A stretch of DNA of 64,000 nt from a bacterium. GTDB lineage: Bacteria; JAJVIF01. Location: assembly GCA_022072165.1 (NCBI GenBank), contig JAJVIF010000002.1:186001-250000 (forward strand). The letters are read 5' to 3'. Within the stretch, counting starts at the first letter, position 1; every line of letters starts with the position of its first letter. The position numbers were made by a program, and so were the translations under genes. Shown piece after piece: positions 52,042 to 59,946 of the stretch. The notes beneath the pieces were generated by a model, which had not been told where the DNA came from, did no database searches, and saw only the letters and a list, made by a program, of their open reading frames with translations.

Positions 52042-52521
52042 ATGCTCCCCATGTGGCGATCCTTGCGACGCTGGCTCGTACGGCAGTGGCTCCCGGCCGC
52101 GTTCAAAGTGCGGGGAGTCCGGATGGCGTACATGCGCTACCTCGGGGCGCTGGCCTCGGATCCGGAAGCCGATCGCGCAGCGCTGGTGCGGGCAGCGACC
52201 CACCTCGGGGTTGCCCTCGCCGAAGATCTCCAGGCGGAGCTGGAGCTGGGGGACTCCGTGGCCGATGCCGATGCCGCCTGGGGACTCGGGTGTCAGGTGC
52301 TGGGACTCACCCATCAGCGGAGTGTGGAAGGGGGGCGTGTGACCTACGACCACACCGGCTGCGACTGGCATCAGTTCAACGCACGTCAGGGAGCCTGTCA
52401 CTGCGAGACCCTCTGCCTGCCGATGGTCCGGAGCCTCACGGCGACCCTGGCCCCCTCGGTGACGGTGACTGTCGATCGCGTCCCTACGCGGGAGCGCGGC
52501 TGCCGCAAGTCGTTGTCGTAA
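52042..52521 (+). CDS. Hypothetical cytoplasmic protein with a Cys-rich motif
   Basis: The 159-aa product starts at ATG 52042 (or at 52051). Visible are an Arg-rich start (WRSLRRWLVRQWLPAAFK), a helix-rich middle, then TYDHTGCDWHQFNARQGACHCETLCLPMV. Several Cys and His in this stretch could bind a metal. The late part TLAPSVTVTVDRVPTRERGC adds one more Cys. This recalls the small DUF6125/L-2-amino-thiazoline-type families, but no assignment is made. Confidence 0.65.
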   Translation: MLPMWRSLRRWLVRQWLPAAFKVRGVRMAYMRYLGALASDPEADRAALVRAATHLGVALAEDLQAELELGDSVADADAAWGLGCQVLGLTHQRSVEGGRVTYDHTGCDWHQFNARQGACHCETLCLPMVRSLTATLAPSVTVTVDRVPTRERGCRKSLS

Positions 52522-52536
52522 GCTCTTGGCGTCGGC

Positions 52537-52563
52537 TTGACATCACATAGTTTTTTTTACATT
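52537..52563 (+). promoter_or_regulatory. Possible promoter with a T8 run in the spacer
   Basis: A perfect -35 hexamer TTGACA (52537-52542) is followed by a T8 run (52551-52558) and TACATT (52558-52563) at a spacing of 15 bp, two short of the optimum. Length change in the T run could alter promoter strength. The lipoprotein gene starts at 52619. Confidence 0.4.
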
Positions 52564-52618
52564 TGTCACTGGGAAACGGCACAGCACTTCAAGACAAGTT
52601 CGAGAGGTTCCAACTCTG

Positions 52619-53646
52619 ATGAACCTGCCACTTTCCGCAGTGCCCGCACTGGTTGCAGCGGCGATGCTTTCAGCGACCGGATGTACCAACGACTTACGGA
52701 CCCCTCCCGGCGACCCGACGGATGCCGATAGCCTGACCAGCGCGCCAGCGGTCACCGACGAGGCTCGGCGCACCACCCAGCAACTACCGAACGCCACACA
52801 AATGGTGGAACTGACACTCCCGCAGGGATCCCGCCCCGGAGCTGACCTCCTCTCGGATGCGATGCTCGATTCGGGCTCTGGGGCAAAGAGGTGCTGCGTG
52901 CGGCAGCCCTCTGGACCCACATGGAAGGGAGCCCCCAGGTCGACTCGCGCTTCTGGGAGGCGGGGCTGATCCCGACTCGCCCTGTGAGCGAAGCAGGTGC
53001 GGTTCTTCCCTGGGAGAACGGCCCCTCCTCCTCCACCCCTGCAGCGATTTACTGGTGGACCGATGCACAGGGACTCTGGTTCGACTGCCAGGCGGCCCGG
53101 TTCATCGATGGCACCGCTCCCCGGACAACCGGGTTCTATCGCTGGGACTCGATCGCCCAGGTGCAGCAGCAGCGAGTCGCGCACATGCCTGTTGGGGCCG
53201 AATATGACTACGCACGTCGGCGACACACCACCATCCCTACCACGCCACCGCAGATTGCCTCCGCCATCAGTGAGTACTGGGAGCAGTGCATCGAGTCCCG
53301 GATTCTGGACTATGTGCGTGAAGCGGGCAGCCCGCCAACGGATATGGACCAGATCTTCGCTGCTCAGGGAGTCGCCCTGATGCCATCGACTATCGAGGTG
53401 AGTGCTCTTGGGGTTTTAGGCAACACGGGAGCTGCAGGTGACCAGATGTTGGTCCTGCAGTACGACCCCGTGTGGTCTCAAATCGCCCTGATCCGCTGGA
53501 GCGCTACAGGGCATCACGTTGGCCGCCTGCTGCGGCTGACTCTCACCTCCGATGGTGCGACTGCCAGCTTCCATGCATTGCGGGAAGTCGGATCGCTGGA
53601 TCCGGCGTTGGTCTATCGGGCCTGGCGAGTCCCCGGCAGCCTGTAA
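52619..53646 (+). pseudogene. Lipoprotein gene interrupted by a GATGC tandem duplication
   Basis: The first part (ATG 52619, lipobox SATGC, Cys22) is read up to about residue 80, then the frame turns to nonsense. The rest of the protein is open in another frame from about 52853 to 53646 (DARFGLWGKEVLRAAALW to the end VYRAWRVPGSL). The junction has GATGC twice in tandem (52856-52860, 52861-52865); with one copy the frame joins perfectly as LSDARFGLWGKE. The restored product would be about 341 aa, secreted and lipid-anchored, of unknown function. A terminator follows the gene. It may be a real inactive or phase-varying state or a sequence error. Confidence 0.8.
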
Positions 53647-53704
53647 CCGCGCAGCATGCTTACAGTCGCCAGTCGTCAGCATCGTGAGGAGTTTTGTACG
53701 ATAT

Positions 53705-53730
53705 CGTCAGCCGAGAGGCTGACGTTTCGT
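53705..53730 (+). terminator. Rho-independent terminator after the broken lipoprotein gene
   Basis: CGTCAGCC (53705-53712) pairs with GGCTGACG (53717-53724) around a GAGA tetraloop, followed by TTTCGTTCG. Confidence 0.75.
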
Positions 53731-53785
53731 TCGTCCAACCAGCCTACCGGCGGACGTATCGTCGGGTAGATCGAAGGAGGATCGC

Positions 53786-54037
53786 ATGGCCTGGCATCGC
53801 ATTACATCCTGGCGCGGCAACTTCGACTGGCTGCGCGCGACCGGGCATCTGTTGTTGCAGACTCCTGATGGCAACTACGACACCACTGCGCTGAAGGCGG
53901 AGGAGTTTCACGCACTGGTCCACCTGCTGCAAACCACCGTCGAGTTGTACACCGATGGAAACGGGAAAATTGTGACCGCCGAAGTCCCTACGGGGTCGCT
54001 GGTGCGGCGTCAGCCGACGCCGCCACATGCACCTTGA
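53786..54037 (+). CDS. Small hypothetical protein
   Basis: The 83-aa product is well supported by AAGGAGG 6 bp before the ATG. It has HRITSWRGNFDWLRATGHLLLQ, then a mixed helix-strand region (LKAEEFHALVHLLQTTVEL) and a Pro-rich end. No family is recognised. Its 3' end overlaps the convergent pyruvate kinase gene by 50 bp. Confidence 0.65.
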   Translation: MAWHRITSWRGNFDWLRATGHLLLQTPDGNYDTTALKAEEFHALVHLLQTTVELYTDGNGKIVTAEVPTGSLVRRQPTPPHAP

Positions 54038-55610
54038 GCAGATTCGTACTCCCCGCCTGACGTATCGGATAACCAGCCGTAAAGAGGAAGCGTTCCCCCG
54101 CCTGGAGGAGTCCGGCGCGGAGGGCCGCATGCTGGGCCGCCCTCAGGAGGTCCTCGGCCGTGGCATCCGGCGACGCTTCCACCACCAGCGGCGTGATGCC
54201 GTAGCTGAGCAGCAACTGCCGCGCCCGGGCGGGGTCCTCCACCGCCCCGATGATCTGGGCGCTCGGACGGAACCGGGCCACCAGTCGCGGGGTCATGCCG
54301 GAGGTGGTGGGACAGAGGATGCAGCGGAGTCCCAGTTGCTCCGCGACATCAGCGGCCGCCCGCGACAGGGCATCGGACACCTGCCGGTCGGTGCTGACCG
54401 GGTACGCCCCGGCCTGCCTCAGGCGCTGGATCGCCGCTTCGAGCTTGAAGTTCCGTTCTTTGTAGTTGAGCCGGTATGCGTGGGTCCGGACAACGCTTTC
54501 CCAGGGATGATCATCGTCCCGGGGATGCTCGGTATGGAAGGGTCCCGCCGCTCCCTCGATGCGTCGCGCCACCGAGACCAGCGTCTGGATGGACTCCACG
54601 GCAAAGCTCCCCTTCGCGGTCTCGCCGGAGAGCATCAGCGCATCGGTGCCATCGAGGACCGCGTTGGCGATGTCGGTGACTTCCGCCCGGGTCGGAATCG
54701 GGCGCGTTTCCATGCTGTCGAGCATCTGGGTTGCTGTAATCACCGGGATCCCCAGGACATTGCAGCGCTCGATGATGCTCTTTTGCACCAGCGGGACTTC
54801 TTCCAGGGGGAGCCGGGCTCCCAGGTCGCCACGCGCCACCATCGCGCCATCCAGGACACCGAGCAGCGCATCGAGATTGGTCACCGCCTCGGCGGTCTCG
54901 ATTTTCCCGATGAGCGGAATCCGCTGGTCTCTCATCAGTGCCCGGACCGCAAGCACATCGGCAGGCTTCCGGACATAGGAGAGGGCGATGAAGTCGACCT
55001 GCTGATCGCAGAGGAACGCAAGGTCCGCGATGTCCTTGGGGGTCATCTGGGGGAGCGGGGGATCGACCCCGCGAAAGATGATCCCCTGTCGCGACCCGAT
55101 GACTCCGCCGGTATCGACCCGGGCTTCGATCCGGTCAGGCTCCGACCGGCTCACGGTCAGCTGGACCAGCCCATCCACCAGCCAGATGGGCGTGAGGGGG
55201 ATGACCGCCGGCTGGATGAGGGCGAAGTCCTGGAGGGGAACGCCCTTCGCATCGCCGGGATGCGCCGGGTCCGCCCAGAAAGTAAAGCGCTGCCCCGCCA
55301 CCAGGGTGACATCGCCATCGGCGAACTCGCCGAGCCGGATTTTCGGTCCCTGAAGGTCGCCCAGAATCGCCACCGGATGACCGATGCTGGCGCTGGCATC
55401 GCGGATGGCATTGAGTCGCCAGCGGTCCGCCTCGTAGGAGTCTCCCCGGACATAGGCGCCGTGCTGCGCGAAGGACCGGGAGTGGGACATGTTGACCCTG
55501 GCCACGTCCATGCCCGCCTGGATGAGACGGGCGACCGCCGCCATGCTGTCGCGGCCACTGCCGGTACCGAGGGTGCAGACAATCTTGGTGCGGATCGGTC
55601 GCTTCAGCAT
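53988..55610 (-). CDS. pyk: Pyruvate kinase
   Basis: Pyruvate kinase converts phosphoenolpyruvate and ADP to pyruvate and ATP. From ATG 55610 the product has 540 aa, longer than the usual ~470. Landmarks are RTKIVCTLGTGSG at the N-terminus, VARVNMSHS, LGDLQGPKIRLGEF, the catalytic block IGKIETAEAV and the ATP/metal block MVARGDLGARLPLEEVP, then MLSGETAKGSFAVES. The C-terminal effector domain is present (TTSGMTPRLVARFRPS) with some extra residues at the end. A CATAAT box lies 6 bp before the ATG, with no ribosome binding site, so the mRNA may be leaderless. Confidence 0.95.
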   Translation of the reverse strand: MLKRPIRTKIVCTLGTGSGRDSMAAVARLIQAGMDVARVNMSHSRSFAQHGAYVRGDSYEADRWRLNAIRDASASIGHPVAILGDLQGPKIRLGEFADGDVTLVAGQRFTFWADPAHPGDAKGVPLQDFALIQPAVIPLTPIWLVDGLVQLTVSRSEPDRIEARVDTGGVIGSRQGIIFRGVDPPLPQMTPKDIADLAFLCDQQVDFIALSYVRKPADVLAVRALMRDQRIPLIGKIETAEAVTNLDALLGVLDGAMVARGDLGARLPLEEVPLVQKSIIERCNVLGIPVITATQMLDSMETRPIPTRAEVTDIANAVLDGTDALMLSGETAKGSFAVESIQTLVSVARRIEGAAGPFHTEHPRDDDHPWESVVRTHAYRLNYKERNFKLEAAIQRLRQAGAYPVSTDRQVSDALSRAAADVAEQLGLRCILCPTTSGMTPRLVARFRPSAQIIGAVEDPARARQLLLSYGITPLVVEASPDATAEDLLRAAQHAALRAGLLQAGERFLFTAGYPIRQAGSTNLLKVHVAASADAAPATP

Positions 55611-55840
55611 GGGGAGATTATGGGGTCTGGAGCCAGGGTGATCCGGAATGTGGCAAAGACTGAGGCTGGAGAGCGCTGAGGCACGAACTACTCCCTGACA
55701 CAACACAAGACCTGTTGGTGTTCTACAGGAATGCTCTACCCCTCTTGCGCGGCTATCATCTTTATGGCAAAATGCGCACAGAACGGATACGACCTCGTGG
55801 GCACATGCCCCAGCCAAAAAAAGGAGAAGAAAAAATTATG

Positions 55841-55852
55841 CCCCCCCCCCCC
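55841..55852 (+). repeat. C12 homopolymer tract directly after an ATG
   Basis: An AAGGAG site (within AAAAAAAGGAGAAG) precedes ATG 55838, which is followed by exactly twelve C. With 12 C the frame ends after 18 codons. With 10 or 13 C the same ATG would be in frame with the 808-codon ORF starting at 55927, because that frame is open through the stretch (LTVSTADEVPGQV and on). This is the layout of a phase-variable start. The whole gap 55611-55926 holds this, a possible promoter (TTGCGC / CAAAAT) and a 17-nt imperfect repeat around 55890-55920. Confidence 0.7.
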
Positions 55853-55926
55853 TCACGGTATCCACAGCAGACGAGGTTCCTGGGCAAGTCCTGAATTCTG
55901 GGCAGGCCCTGAATCCTGGGAGAGTA

Positions 55927-58353
55927 ATGAACTTCCCATGGAAATTCGGGGTGCCGTTGCTGATGTGGTGGGATAGCCTCGATGCCTATCCGGACGAAAG
56001 TTCCTCGGGCTATGGGAGAAACCACAGTGTCTCCGGCTCTGCCCAAGCCAACTATCCCCCCGAACGTTTCTTTAATGCCGTCACCGCCCCGCAAGGCTCC
56101 CGCTGCACGGACATCGACTGTCCGCCCCTGCCAGGCCAACCGCAACAGTGGCAAGATGCCAGCCTCATCGACGCTATTGCGGAGACGGTGAACTGGTTCA
56201 ACACCTATGTGCAGCCCTCAACCACACTAAACGGTTGGGGCGTGCGCACTGGTGCCTGGGCGCAGATACCAGAACGGTCGCTACTGTGGTGCTATGTGCG
56301 CGGCATTCGGGAAACCAAAGGGTGTTTAAGATGGTGGGAGAAAAACTTGGGTGATCTTGCGGCAGAAATCTGGAGTCCGCTTGATGAGTTCCTGGATGGC
56401 ATCCTTTCGGATGCCGATGTGCAAGACCGCATCGCAGGTTGGTTGCTCATCGACGAAGCCGAGGTCAGCAGCAGCCGACGACTTCCGCGCCCGATAGAAG
56501 TCCCCCAGATCCTGGGCATCAGCGGCCCCCTGGTGGAAGTGGGGACAAACATCGAACTGACGGCCTGGGCGACCGGTGATCCTTACGATTGGGAGTGGAC
56601 CTTTTCCGGGCCGGTGGTGATGTATTCTCAGACGGGCAACAAAGCCGTGATCAATGCCTTCGCCCCCGGCACGATTGTGGCCACCGTGGTGGAGCGCAAT
56701 TGGTGGGGAGAATCGGTTGAGTATCACCAGACTTTTATAGCGGTCGCCAGCAGTGCTGTAACCGACCCAGAAGTCCGGCTGATGGCCACCAGCGGACCGG
56801 AAGGCCTGGTGCGCCACGCGTTGATCGATGACGGCAGTGGGACGCTTGTTGGGCAAGCCCTGATCCCTGAATTAGGTGAACTCATTCTCCGCCCCCTGAT
56901 CCTGGGCTCTCCTCTGACCGGGGCTGGCGGAGCTACGTTGAAGGTTGAGTGGACAGATGTTTCTCTCGGAGATCCTAGCTCGCCAGAGTTTGAGTTAGCG
57001 ATTCCACGAACGCTCCTTTCCACCGCCTCTCGTGTGACCGGTAACTTTCAGATCGAAGACCCCTCGAATCCCGGCAGCTTCCTGCCGCCGATACCCTTTG
57101 CGATCTTCCTGATCACACCTGATCCGGGGCAATGGTTGCCCCCCAACTGGGTCCACCCCCGCTTTCTGGAGGCCGCCGCGCATCGCGTCCAAAGCGTTGC
57201 CACGGCCTACGGTGTCGGCGGGCTCCCGTTCCTCTCCACCCACGCCGCCTGCATCGTTCCCGCACATTTCTACGGTGCAGAGGTGCCCAGGGTCGCAAAT
57301 GTCGAAGAGACTAAGGAGATCGATATCCCCGGCTGTAAGACATACGGGACCGAAGCGCCGCCCGCTCCCTCGGCATTCAGTTACCGAATGCAACCAGCAG
57401 CAAATGGCTCGGCGTTCCAGGACTGTCATGCACTGGATGACTACATCATTCAGGCGGGGGTCCCCACGTTGCGGTCCGAACTCGCCTGGCAGCAATCGCA
57501 GGGCATCATTCGGGATGCCGACGAGTTTCTGGAGAACTCCGTCCCGATCTTCGACCCGCTCTGGGCCTATCGACGCCTGGAGCAGTTTCGGGCCGCCCTG
57601 AATCCCCCCGGAGTGGACGCTTTCCCGTTCCTGCTCACGCTCCAGGCGTACGGCCACCCCTACATCCGCGATGCCTCGGACGATCCATTTGAGCCGACGC
57701 GGATGGATGGCTGGAACCTGCAGAAGCCCACCAACATCACCGGGGACGGGGTAGATGCGGCCTACGCAGCGCGGTTCCTGTTCTGGTACGCCATCTTCAA
57801 AGGTACCGAGGGTGCGCTCTGGTTTGCGCAGCTCTTTGTCAACGATGCCTGGCTCGAAGAGGTCTACAACCTGATCGCGGCTGAACTGTTCGAGTACTTC
57901 GATCTGCGGTTCAACGGATTTCTCCTCAGCAACCAGGGCCCTTCGCAAGTCGTGTTTCCCGAAGGAGCAGTTCCCCGAGGCCGAAGCACCATGGGGTTCA
58001 CGGTGGTGCCAGGAGTGCTGCAGGATCAGGTCATCACCCTGCCGGGCAATGCGGGCACGACCACCGGCCGGACTGAGCAGCCGCCCGTGGCGGCTATGAT
58101 TGAGCGGAAAGACCTCTACGCTGGCACCCGCCCTGCGGGCCAACGGATCGTCTTTCTGCTGAACCCGAGTTATCGGGCACGGACTTTCCACCTCGATTTT
58201 CAGTCTGACTACGCGGGCAGCGTGCTGCGCGAGTGGCGGCTGGGAACTCACATCGGAGACATCAGCATCGTGACCACTGCGGGGGAGGACACGCCTGTGC
58301 GACTCCGCCCCTATGAAGTCCGAATCTTCGAAGTTGTGCCACCGTCGCCATAG
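55927..58353 (+). CDS. Large protein with a possible PKD-like domain, glycosidase-like in places
   Basis: The 808-aa ORF is written from ATG 55927, which has GGGAGAG at close spacing. The frame is open further upstream to 55699 without another standard start, and the strong ATG at 55838 is separated by a C12 tract. A beta-sandwich-like stretch (residues about 200-275, with PYDWEWTFSGPV) lies in the N-terminal third. Trp-rich segments (GWGVRTGAWAQIPERSLLW; FLFWYAIFKGTEGALWF) suggest a TIM-barrel-like enzyme, but this is a guess. No signal peptide is seen from either start, unlike its neighbour lipoprotein genes. The first ~1.2 kb looks less GC-rich than its surroundings. Confidence 0.6.
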   Translation: MNFPWKFGVPLLMWWDSLDAYPDESSSGYGRNHSVSGSAQANYPPERFFNAVTAPQGSRCTDIDCPPLPGQPQQWQDASLIDAIAETVNWFNTYVQPSTTLNGWGVRTGAWAQIPERSLLWCYVRGIRETKGCLRWWEKNLGDLAAEIWSPLDEFLDGILSDADVQDRIAGWLLIDEAEVSSSRRLPRPIEVPQILGISGPLVEVGTNIELTAWATGDPYDWEWTFSGPVVMYSQTGNKAVINAFAPGTIVATVVERNWWGESVEYHQTFIAVASSAVTDPEVRLMATSGPEGLVRHALIDDGSGTLVGQALIPELGELILRPLILGSPLTGAGGATLKVEWTDVSLGDPSSPEFELAIPRTLLSTASRVTGNFQIEDPSNPGSFLPPIPFAIFLITPDPGQWLPPNWVHPRFLEAAAHRVQSVATAYGVGGLPFLSTHAACIVPAHFYGAEVPRVANVEETKEIDIPGCKTYGTEAPPAPSAFSYRMQPAANGSAFQDCHALDDYIIQAGVPTLRSELAWQQSQGIIRDADEFLENSVPIFDPLWAYRRLEQFRAALNPPGVDAFPFLLTLQAYGHPYIRDASDDPFEPTRMDGWNLQKPTNITGDGVDAAYAARFLFWYAIFKGTEGALWFAQLFVNDAWLEEVYNLIAAELFEYFDLRFNGFLLSNQGPSQVVFPEGAVPRGRSTMGFTVVPGVLQDQVITLPGNAGTTTGRTEQPPVAAMIERKDLYAGTRPAGQRIVFLLNPSYRARTFHLDFQSDYAGSVLREWRLGTHIGDISIVTTAGEDTPVRLRPYEVRIFEVVPPSP

Positions 58354-58366
58354 GAGGGCTGTTTCC

Positions 58367-59917
58367 ATGCGTCCGTTTGCCTTACTCGCTGCTTGTGCCA
58401 TCTTCTTACTGACCGGATGTCCTGGTGGCGGCACGACAGACCCGCCACCAGCGCGGCCCCGGGTGCTGAGCGTTTCCCCCGCAGGATTGGTGGGCAAAGC
58501 CGGCGCGACCGTGCAGTTTGCTGCGGCGGTCGAGGGGAGTGTCGAGAGCTATGCCTGGGAGTTCACCGGCGCTACCCCTGGCACGTCCAGCGCCGCCACG
58601 CCGGAAGTGCAGTTAACCGCTGATGGGGACTACACCGGATCTCTACAGGTTGCTGGCCCGACTGGCATCTCGGATGCCTTTTCGTTTACTTACTCCGTTG
58701 GGGAGACTGGGGCCCCAGTCTGGGAGCGCTTCCCGGTGCAGGCAGCGGGCATGGATGCCGCCACGAATGTGCGCGCAGGCCTCTTTGATAATCATCTAGT
58801 AGTAGTTTACAGTACGGCACAACCATCTCTTCTACCAACCCTTGAAGTGTTCGTGGCTGTCAGTTCCTTGGCGCGTCCTGAGCATCCAGCAGACTGGACC
58901 AGTTACAAACTCAGCGCCGCCGCACACCTGGGTCTTAACACGAGCATGATTTCCCTGCATGGACGGCCTGCGCTGGAGTACCAGAACAGAGACTATAGTC
59001 CGGGGATCGATACCCGCCGCATCCTGTGGGCAAACACCCCGAATCCGCAGAGTCCGGGCGATTGGCAAACTTTTCGGGTGTTTGATCCTGCTGATACTCC
59101 ACAACAACCTAACATGTTATGGTACAAATCCATCATCCCCCTTTCGAATGGGGGTTTGGGCGTCGCCGCCCATTCACTCACCACCAAGCGGGCCTACTGG
59201 ATTTCCACCACCACCCTGCCCCCGACGTCCGATGCCGACTGGTCGTACATTGAACTCAGCTTGAACGTGAATGAAGATTACGCCATGGCGGAGCTCGATG
59301 GGGGCCTCAGTCTCGCCTACGGAAGTTCAGGATTTTGGGGAGGTGTGTCATGGAGGCACGCGCCGACGCTGAGTCCGGCGTCTGCCGCGGAGTTCCAGAT
59401 CGTCACCTCCAGCAATGGAATATCCGGCAAGGAAAGCGAGGAAGTAATCCAGGGCTTCACGGTCCTGCCTGACCGGGCGCTGCTGATCACGACTTTTGGC
59501 ACCTCTCGCTTTGCTCCCGGGCTGCACAGCGCCCGGCATCAGGTGATAGCGCGCTCGTTCCCCATCCTGCCCCCCGCCCCACCTACCATTTTTGACGCCT
59601 TCGTGACCGGCCCATCCGAAGAATACTGGGACCCAGGATTCTTTGAGCGCTCCATCCTGTGGGATGGGCGCCTCCTCGGCCATTTGTATCTGCGGGATGA
59701 GATCTTTCTCCTCCGGGCACTCACTCCCACCCCAACGAGTGCAGAAGACTTCGAGTCGTACGGCCTGGTTGCAAACCTGCCGTATTTCATTGGTGGGGGC
59801 GTGCGTTCGCTGGCGATGACCCCGCTCGCGGATGGCGGGGCGGCGGTACTGACCTGTGCCCGGCCCGACGATCCGCCGCAGCCGCTGGAGATCTGGTACC
59901 CCAGCGGCCCGTGGTAG
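58367..59917 (+). CDS. Lipoprotein with Ig/PKD-like and propeller-like regions
   Basis: The 516-aa product starts at ATG 58367 after AGGAGG, which overlaps the stop of the preceding gene. The lipobox is FLLTGC. Residues about 35-110 form an Ig/PKD-like domain (VSPAGLVGKAGATVQFAAAV, then SYAWEFTG). The rest has repeats with ADWTSYKLS, GRPALEYQNRD and PASAAEFQIV, resembling the C-terminal half of the lipoprotein at 1694-4306. It is likely to be transcribed with the upstream 808-aa gene, since 13 bp separate them. Confidence 0.8.
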   Translation: MRPFALLAACAIFLLTGCPGGGTTDPPPARPRVLSVSPAGLVGKAGATVQFAAAVEGSVESYAWEFTGATPGTSSAATPEVQLTADGDYTGSLQVAGPTGISDAFSFTYSVGETGAPVWERFPVQAAGMDAATNVRAGLFDNHLVVVYSTAQPSLLPTLEVFVAVSSLARPEHPADWTSYKLSAAAHLGLNTSMISLHGRPALEYQNRDYSPGIDTRRILWANTPNPQSPGDWQTFRVFDPADTPQQPNMLWYKSIIPLSNGGLGVAAHSLTTKRAYWISTTTLPPTSDADWSYIELSLNVNEDYAMAELDGGLSLAYGSSGFWGGVSWRHAPTLSPASAAEFQIVTSSNGISGKESEEVIQGFTVLPDRALLITTFGTSRFAPGLHSARHQVIARSFPILPPAPPTIFDAFVTGPSEEYWDPGFFERSILWDGRLLGHLYLRDEIFLLRALTPTPTSAEDFESYGLVANLPYFIGGGVRSLAMTPLADGGAAVLTCARPDDPPQPLEIWYPSGPW

Positions 59918-59946
59918 CGCTGCCGCTTTTCCCTCTGTGACGGCCC

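Noticed and set aside
54027-55679. A 550-codon ORF on the plus strand opposite pyruvate kinase
   Set aside because: Its translation is Arg/Gly/Asp-rich without motifs and lies exactly antisense to pyk; long antisense ORFs are common in GC-rich genes.
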